Positions 57,224 through 64,000 of a stretch of DNA of 64,000 nucleotides are shown here, in pieces (within the stretch, counting starts at the first letter, position 1; each line of letters begins with the position of its first letter). The notes below the pieces were generated by a model, which saw only the letters and a program-made list of their open reading frames with translations, had not been told where the DNA came from and did no database searches. Position numbers and translations under genes: made by a program. The DNA is from Icerya purchasi (Eukaryota; Arthropoda; Insecta; Hemiptera; Monophlebidae), in NCBI GenBank assembly GCA_039619475.1, contig CM077115.1, forward strand, positions 514,124,815 to 514,188,814. The letters are read 5' to 3'.

Positions 57224-59680
57224 ACGTTTCTAAATAGGTATTTATCTAATTTATTGATCTATATTGTTTGTTATTAAAGTTTATTTTATTATAATATCAC
57301 AGATAACGACTTACTGGGAGAGGGATATAAACGAAGTCTACTGAAGGCTTTATTGCGTGCGGGAACAGAATGCTGATTCTCCTGCAGACATTCTTTTAAA
57401 CTTTTATTACTAATGTAGACAACAAAATCATCGGCATATGATAAAATACGTGCATTAGGGGGTAGTATGCAGCTAAACACTGAAACAATATAGAGGTTGA
57501 ACAAAACAGGACTCAGAACCGAAATCTGAACCAAACCCCTGTAAGAAATTGTAGGTATGACTAAGTAAGATACAGGGTTCAGCCTAAACTGTGTGCACAT
57601 ATATTCAGACATTTGGAACGGAATACCTAAATTAGTAAGCTGCTCCGATAATATATGTAATGAAACATTATCAAAAGCCCCTTTGATATTCAGAAAGGTG
57701 TCCAACAGAAATTCTTTATTAATGAAGGATTCATAAATATCCTTTAGCAAGTGAGCTATACAATTCGTCGTACTACCCAAACATGCCAGACGGAAAGATT
57801 CCATTATGTTCACACTACCACAAGAGCCTATTCTTAAAGATAATTTCTAAAGATTTCCTGATACAGGAGACCAAAGAAATAGGTCTAATGGTCGTTTCCG
57901 TTAAATGGTTTGTCTTAGATTTAGAAACAGGAATAACCAAAAAGGAAGTCCAATCCTTAAGTATTGCTTTATCCTGAATAAGTTCATTTATTATTGATAC
58001 CAAAAATTCTTTGGGGTTTCTGTCTAAATTCTTCAAGACCGAATAAGAGATGCCATCTAAGCCGACAGATGTATCCTTCCTTCTTAGGTGTGAAAAAATT
58101 CTTCAACAGTAATGGGACTCGTTAGAAAATGTGGCTCTTTATTTGAAGAAGAATCGTCCTTTCCTGTAACTTTTTCCTGAGATGGGACATATTGAGGGAA
58201 AACCGATGAGGGAAATTCTTCAAACCTCAAATCATCTCTTATCACATTAGCATGGGAACCTTTATTTTTAAATCTGCTTACCAACAGCCAAATAAGTTTT
58301 AAGGGGATAGTTCTGTTTAACTTAGCGCAATAATTTCTCCAAGAAGCCTTCTTCGTGCTCTTCAAAAAATGACGGGTGGCAGCAGCGATTTTACGGTAGT
58401 TAAGATAAGAATCCATAGTACCAGTTGAACGAAAGATTCTTAAACCTAAATTTCGTTCCGCTAACTTTTTTTTATACTCAGAATTCCACCAAGGACACGG
58501 AAATTTTTTTCCCCTGTATGCCACCGTCAAAGGTACAGAGCGATTTAGCACAGAAACTAAAGTGTTATAAAATATATCGTATTTTCCAATTGGGGTATTT
58601 CCACTTTCAATCATACCTATCTCCTGTTCCATCAGGTTCTAAAACAGATTCCAATCGCTTTCATGGAAATTCCATCTCTTCCAATTGTGAAGATCGATAT
58701 TTCTGGGAATATTAGGAGTGCTCTTTTCGGAGATAATGATTTCTAATGTAATAGGATAATGGTCGCTATCCAAAAAATGGGAGATGCAACCGTCTAATAA
58801 CAATTAAAGAAAATTCCAGCTGATACCATGGTCAGATCTTCAGGATTGCTGACTTGCCCAGGGTACTTTATCCTGGTATTCGAGCCATCATTTAATAACC
58901 ACAAATTTGAGTTATTAAGTATATCCATTATAACATCACCTCTCTGTCGTTTCGAAAACAGCCTCATGACTGATGCAAAGCATTAAAATCTCCACAAAAA
59001 ATAAGGTACCAATTCGTCCATCACATCTAGAATCTGAGAAGAGTTGATAGTATGACTTGGCGGTGAGTAGAAGGAAATCAAATATGCCCGTGAAATTACC
59101 AGAAGTAACTTGAATGCAGATAGCGTTAGATCGAGTATTGTTGCTGTGCTTTAAACTATTTTTGACTAAAATAGCTACCCCTCCATATCCGTCTTCTCTA
59201 TCATCTCGATAACAGCTGTAATTATGAACTGTGAACGGTGTTGTAGGGGAGAGCCAGGTTTCCGCTAAAAGCACCACGTCAAAACTGTGTGAGGATAAGC
59301 AAATCTCTAAATGACACTTATTAGCAAGTACACTTCTCGCATTCTACTGAAGTATCTTGAGCATAAATGAGAGGTATTTAATTTTTACAAGTATCAACTG
59401 AAATACTCGCCGAGTAGAGATTTATTCGTAATATGTTAAAAGTAATCGTACATATGTGCTGAATAATTGTTACTTGTTTGATTGTAATAATCATACTTGA
59501 TGAAAGTTAAGGAAAACATAAAAATAAAAGAAGTAGAATTTGAATTAACATTTAAGTTTCGAAAATATACTGAAATAACTAACTAAAAATAGAAAATAGC
59601 TGAAGTAAATTAAATATAAAAATTATGCTAATTCCTGTAAAACAAAAAAAAAAAAAAATTTATTTGTGTTATTAACTAAA

Positions 59681-61191
59681 TTATTTTCTATTAATTTTAT
59701 TGATTCTATATTCTTTAACGGTAGTATTTTTATTGCCTTTTACATTTGTGCTTTTCTTGCTAATCGTATTACTGTTATTGCTATTGTTACCAATGCTTTC
59801 ATTACTATTATGATAATTATTTTTAAATTTATTACCGTCAGTATCCTTCTTTGTACCAGAAGCCATCGGTTTAGTGCCATCTGAATTAATTGCAACAGAA
59901 GATTTAGAGTTATTCCATCCTTTGTTCATCGAAACCCTGTTTTTCAGAATTAATCTTCTATCGTTAAACTTTTTTTCCTCGTCAGAACACATAAAAGACA
60001 CTGTTTTATGTAGAGACCTGTCTTTCTAAACATGGGTCTAGGTTTATATGCCGGTATATTAACATTGCCTTCTTCAAGCTTCTTCTGTGCAATTGCTGGA
60101 AAATCGTCGTAATGTGTGAGCAGAGAGAATCGGTTATTAGTTCGGTTCGAATATAAACCCAACTGCTTGTACGTTTGCGGTACTTCCAACGAGGCTTTTC
60201 TGGAAATTCAAATTATGAGTTGCCATTATCTCGTTAACGCCAATTTGCCGATTTTTCTCTGGACAAGAAGGATCAGTTGACTTACGAGATTCCTTGCAAT
60301 AGACACAAGCTTGGACTGAGCTAGCACATTGATCTTCGACATGGTCGGAACTTCCACATTTCAGGCATCTGGCACGTCCCTTACATTGACTGGAGATGTG
60401 TCCATATCTTAAGCAACGGAAACATTGACGTGTTTGCCTAATAAAGGGTTCACAACTGAAACGTACGTTCCACAAAAATACGTAGGCTAGCAGGGTTTGA
60501 CCCTCAAATACAGTAAGAACAGAAGTGCTTGGAACGAATTTATTTTCGTTATCCACGAAGACTCTCCTATTTAATCTTTTAATATGATTAATCAAGAAGG
60601 GTTCACAATCGATCATACCAAAAATTTCTTCATCTGTGCTCGATTCGATGTTTTTAATAACAGCAGATCAAGATACTAAGTAAGACGGGATATACGTGTT
60701 ATAGCCCAACGACGTGAAACAAGGATGGTCAACAAGTTTGTTAGCGGAGCTTGGAGAGGTGTATTGAACTATTACCCGATTCCGACTTACCTTTTTAATT
60801 TCAAATAAATTTTTCGATAGAGAACTTTTTCGTAATATTTCTGCGACTTTCAGAACACTAATTGATATTCTACCTAATTGTGCAGAAGAAATTCGTTCAA
60901 CAAAAACCTTATCTATACCCGAATCGTTCGGACGATAAGATTCAGAATATCTATTCTTATTAATGATTCTACTACTATTACTAGAATTGTATTTGATATA
61001 ATTATCGTCATTATTACCTTTGGTATTATTATCATAGTTATTATTATTATTATTATTATTGTTATTATTATGATTACTGTTATCGGTGTTATCAGAGGAC
61101 AAAGCTGATAAAGAAAAAAAAAAAAAAAAAAATTCTTCGTTTTAGTACCTGACATATTGTCAGATACTGCCGACGAATTATCGATGCACAT
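59681..61191 (-). pseudogene. I/R1-like ORF1 (gag-like, three zinc knuckles), frameshifted
   Basis: A nucleic-acid-binding protein of the element. The likely start is at 61191 (MCIDNSSAVSDNMSGTKTKN), followed by a T-run of about 20 on the coding strand that shifts the frame. 60668-61102 has an Asn-rich stretch encoded by an ATT-type microsatellite (61024-61070) and then VFVERISSAQLGRISISVLK. 60137-60616 has zinc knuckles CFRCLRYGHISSQC and CLKCGSSDHVEDQC and a third, CVYC-type motif. The C-terminal part continues at 59950-60189 and 59681-60001. At least four phase changes. Confidence 0.8.
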
Positions 61192-61200
61192 CTGAACATC

Positions 61201-62545
61201 GTTGACCGTAGTCGAGTGACTGGGACGGGTCTCTCCTCCGCATCATTGTCTAACATACCCCGTATAAATTATATATTGAGACGGATTCGGCAGTTGTAGT
61301 GGTTTAATTACGTTTTATACGATTTCTGATAATGCTGTCCGAGGTAGAAATTATTATTTCGATTTTAATTCATTTTACATTTCGGGTTTTTCTCGGGCAG
61401 CAGAGATGACGGTGAATTGCGATCGGAGAAGATATTTCGACCGAGGAGCCTGGTTATCCCGAACGCAGCCGTTCTGTCGGCTGTGTTGCGGGGGTGAACT
61501 GGTTGCGCGAGGGAAATCGCGGTCGCGTTTACCGTCGAAACGTATAAGTACGGAGCGTGTAGCAACGAGAGTCGCGAGAGAATTGGTGAAATCCCGAAGA
61601 GACAGGGTAGCAGCCGATTTAAAATAGGTATAAATATAAGAATGTTTAAGAATGTTCTAGAAAAATCGGCGTGCGTATTAATTGATAGGGTACGGGGTAA
61701 TTTTCAGCGATTCGACTATATCGTTTGGAATAGCCCATCGTGTACCGAAAAATCTTCGTTCGTGTTTGCCACGGTAAATCGACATCAGTTTCAATTCAGT
61801 TGTTAACGAGAGTTAGATTAATTCGGTTATACACACGAGTCGGTTCTTGCGCGAGTCAATAATGGTCGATCGTATAATTTGATTGTAAGATCACGTGGTC
61901 ACATGTATCTATTTTACCCTAGTCATCGTTTATTTCCGCTTATATTTATCGCAATTTTGACCAGAATTTCGTTTTTTTCGTTTGATTATAATGTTTGGAA
62001 TTTGTTTCCTCTGTGTTTTTTGTAAACTTTGTTTAAATATACCCGTTTCATAAAAGGTTTCGTTATTGGACACGTGGTTACCCCGTGATATCTCCACCGG
62101 GAGAAATACCGCCATCGAACGGCGGGTTTCGCGAGTCTTATTTTTTTATTTATATTTTTTTTTGTTCTCTCAAAAGCCTAAAGCTCTGCTAGGCAGAGCT
62201 TTCCGGTAATAGCAAACCGGTATTTTTGCTATTGACGCCCGCAAAAAATAGTTTTTTATTAGTTTTTTTTATATTTTGTTCCCGTACCTGCGAAGATTTC
62301 GATTTATAATAAGTGGTTTCCGAAATCAGGGACCTCAGAAGTGAAGTCATAGCAATATTTAACGCGATAAAAATATATACAGCGATAACAATATATACAA
62401 CGATAGAAATACAGATAAGCGGTGTATACCAAACACCGAAAATGTATTGCAGTGTGTGTGACCAATGTAAATGTGATGAAAGGAGATAGCTACGATAACT
62501 TCTTATCAGAAATAAACGCACACCTTCACTAATTGTTACCAGTAT
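61201..62545. other. Unassigned region with a GC-richer patch
   Basis: 61400-61630 is GC-rich compared with its surroundings and carries a 73-codon Arg-rich frame (61406-61627) with no recognised domain. It may be the 5' UTR/promoter of the neighbouring minus-strand element or an unrelated repeat. A perfect hairpin, AAAGCTCTGC...GCAGAGCTTT, lies at 62179-62201. Confidence 0.4.
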
Positions 62546-62549
62546 ATTA

Positions 62550-63995
62550 TTATTTTTTTTTTTTTTTATTATTCAATTAATGAGCCACATAGCTACACAG
62601 AGGGCTTCACGGCTCAATTAGAAAGGGAATAAGGTTAGATGAGATGGAAAAGTTTGACTTGTTTAATGAAATTTATTGTTTTATCTATGGAGTTGGAGGA
62701 ATCATTAAGAGCTAGAACACGGCTTGAAGGAACATGGAGAGAGAGTCGGAGAGGAGCTGTCTTTAAGCATGTGAAAATATGATCAACCGTTAAGCCCTCT
62801 TTGCCACAATGAGAACAGTCGATTGGGAAAAGATTTGATAAGAGGTGGGAGTGAGTAAGTCGGGTGTGACCAGTACGTAGCCGAGTAATCACTATCTCTT
62901 CTTGACGTGACTTTCGGTTTGAGGAGTTCCACGGTATTGGCTTTTCTTTGAGGTCTCGAAGCTTATTACTTTCTATGTTCTGCCAATGCTGCTTCCACGT
63001 AGAAAGTATTAGCTCTTTATAATGTTGTTTGAGGTCTTCGGTAGTAGGACGAATAAGCATAGAAATTGTGCTGTTGAGTTTGGCAGATTTGGCAGCCAAA
63101 TCCACCATATCATGTCCAGGAATTCCTACATGGCCTGGGATCTAGATAAATTTTGTTGAAATAGACTGTAGATGCATAGTGTTTAGAATCACTTTAATGC
63201 GCTGAGCAATTGGGTTTGATGGAAATGGATCTTGTAGTAGTTGGAGTGACGTAAGAGAATCAGACAGGATTATCAGGTTTTGTTGAAAGTGGCGTAAGAA
63301 ATATTGGAGACATAATAAGATAGCTGTTAGTTCTGCAGATAGGATAGATAGACGGTTGCTTAAGCGATGTGAGAATATTTTTTTATTTACAGAGTACGCA
63401 CAAGCCACTCTTTTTTGGGTTTTAGAGCCATCGGTGTAGCATTGGATGTGGTTAGGGTATTCTTGGAGGATTAGTTGTAATTTTCCCAAGATTATATTTT
63501 TATCGGCTGGTCTAAGAAGTTTTGATAAATCCAATCGGATATCAGGGATTTGAGAGACCCACGGTGGAGGTTCAGAAAATATTGTTAAGAGAGGGTGGGT
63601 GTTGTACTTTTGACAGGTCAATTTTTGGTGCCTGATCATTGATTTGGTGAATTGTTTGGGTTAAAGAGATAGTCATATATAGGTATACTGGGGTTTTGGG
63701 CAGCTGAGATAACAAAATTAGAGGTAGAGAGTAATCGACGGTAGTGGAGTGGGGGAATAGCTGTTTCCGCACATAGACTGTCTATTGGAGTAGTGCGGAA
63801 CGCTACTGTAGCGATTCGGAGAGCTGTTGTCTGGATTGTGTCTAAAAGTTTTAATGCTGACTTATTAGCTTGGCCATATATAGGTGACCCATAATCGATT
63901 CTGGCTAGCACAAGAGATTTATATAGTTGTAGTAGTCTACCTCTGTTAGCTAAATATTTCATCACATTAATTGCCCGTTGGCATTTTGCTTTCAA
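62550..63995 (-). pseudogene. I/R1-like non-LTR 3' part, runs off the window
   Basis: The T-run at 62553-62567 is the poly(A) end. Minus-strand frames: 63636-63995, post-RT region (LYKSLVLARIDYGSPIYGQA, LKLLDTIQTTALRIATVAFR). 63142-63639, RNase H (CYTDGSKTQKRVACAYSVNK, LSAELTAILLCLQYFL, ILSDSLTSLQLLQD; Asp, Glu and Asp all present). 62635-63108, end of RNase H and tail (MVDLAAKSAKL, TRLRTGHTRLTHSHLLSNLF, CSHCGKEGLTVDHIFTC). A frameshift near 63640 and a stop near 63142 (TAG in place of the Trp before the IPG block) break the frame. The RT and endonuclease lie beyond 64000. Confidence 0.82.
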
Positions 63996-64000
63996 ATTTT

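Larger units (their letters stand above)
55687..57292 (+). mobile_element. Penelope-like element with inverted terminal arms and 12-bp target duplication
   Basis: Flanked by AATATCACAGAT at 55675-55686 and 57293-57304. After 32 bases begins an arm (55719-56210) that is the exact-length reverse complement of 56801-57292 (492 bp each). A second, short inverted pair lies inside: 56211-56234 against 56253-56277. The unique part encodes the end of a Penelope-type RT and a GIY-YIG domain. The layout (partial inverted 5' copy plus a short extension) is known for Penelope-like elements. Confidence 0.88.
54430..59340 (-). pseudogene. I/R1-like ORF2 (endonuclease, RT, RNase H), split by an insertion
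   Basis: Minus-strand frames. 58936-59277: LLAETWLSPTTPFTVHNYSC, DDREDGYGGVAILVKNS (endonuclease; the later blocks are frameshifted). 58084-58632: linker, CPWWNSEYKKKLAERNLGLR, KKASWRNYCAKLNRTIPLKL. 57289-58036: RT, TIRPISLVSCIRKSLEIIF, IKGAFDNVSLHIL, YRGLVQISVLSPVLFNLYIV, LSYADDFVVYIS. The frame is cut at 57304, where a Penelope-like element lies, and resumes at 55686. 55056-55700: YLGLFLDTRLTWTKHIQYLH, LYKVSIRSRFDYGS. 54430-55059: RNase H, VYTDGSKVLS, YTADLFAMKKSLGF, ITDSLSGLTGL, CWVPSHCGIKLSERVD. Frameshifts between most segments. Confidence 0.82.
54071..61200 (-). mobile_element. I/R1-like non-LTR element, full length but decayed
   Basis: Minus strand. From 5' to 3': gag-like ORF1 with zinc knuckles (61191-59681), endonuclease (59340-58936), linker, RT and RNase H (to 54430), tail and 3' UTR. 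Interrupted in the RT by a Penelope-like element. Boundaries are approximate. Confidence 0.8.

Noticed and set aside
61021..61078. CRISPR-like or satellite array
   Set aside because: A simple ATT microsatellite inside a coding region, with no spacers.

Overview
The window looks like insect chromosomal DNA that is AT-rich and very dense in transposons. The kinds of non-LTR elements present, and the exon layout of the one clear host gene, suggest a hymenopteran, but this is inference. No bacterial, organellar or rRNA sequence and no CRISPR array was seen.

The only clear host gene is on the + strand. It is a family S28 serine carboxypeptidase-like gene (K12H4.7/PRSS16 type). Three coding exons can be read with matching splice sites and phases: 16626-16814 (signal peptide and start of the mature protein), 34316-34497 and 42047-42282 (nucleophile region). 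Its introns are about 17.5 kb and 7.5 kb and consist almost entirely of nested mobile elements. The remaining exons were not found before the window ends.

Layout: 0.5-5.7 kb is a nearly complete CR1-like non-LTR element (minus) with an extra long open frame between ORF1 and ORF2. 6.6-7.8 kb is an I/R1-like relic. 7.9-9.6 kb is a diverged satellite-like array. 9.56-14.66 kb is a large, nearly perfect inverted repeat (two arms of about 1.95 kb around a 1.2 kb spacer). Each arm carries a copy of an unfamiliar gene with a faint resemblance to DnaQ-like exonucleases. A 5'-truncated RTE fragment abuts the right arm. S28 intron 1 holds a Tigger element, hAT and BEL/Pao relics, two more CR1-like copies (one split by a Kolobok-like transposon, the other by a tRNA-derived SINE and an I/Jockey-like element) and a Jockey-like relic. 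Intron 2 holds a Jockey-like element split by a second Kolobok-like transposon, which itself carries an RTE fragment flanked by 76-bp target duplications, and then a Ty3/Gypsy gag-protease relic.

Downstream of exon 3 the window is again mobile elements. There is a relic of a repeat family I could not name (43-44 kb), a nearly intact I/R1-like element with RNase H (44.5-48.85 kb), a deleted relative of it (50.3-53.0 kb) carrying a 283-bp foldback Penelope-like insertion, and a full-length but decayed I/R1-like element with a zinc-knuckle gag (54.1-61.2 kb, minus). That last element is split by a Penelope-like element with a GIY-YIG domain, inverted terminal arms and hammerhead-like cores. A further I/R1-like 3' part (62.55-64 kb, minus) runs off the end. 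The element proteins act only in their own mobilisation. The nesting gives a clear relative order of insertions, recorded under findings.
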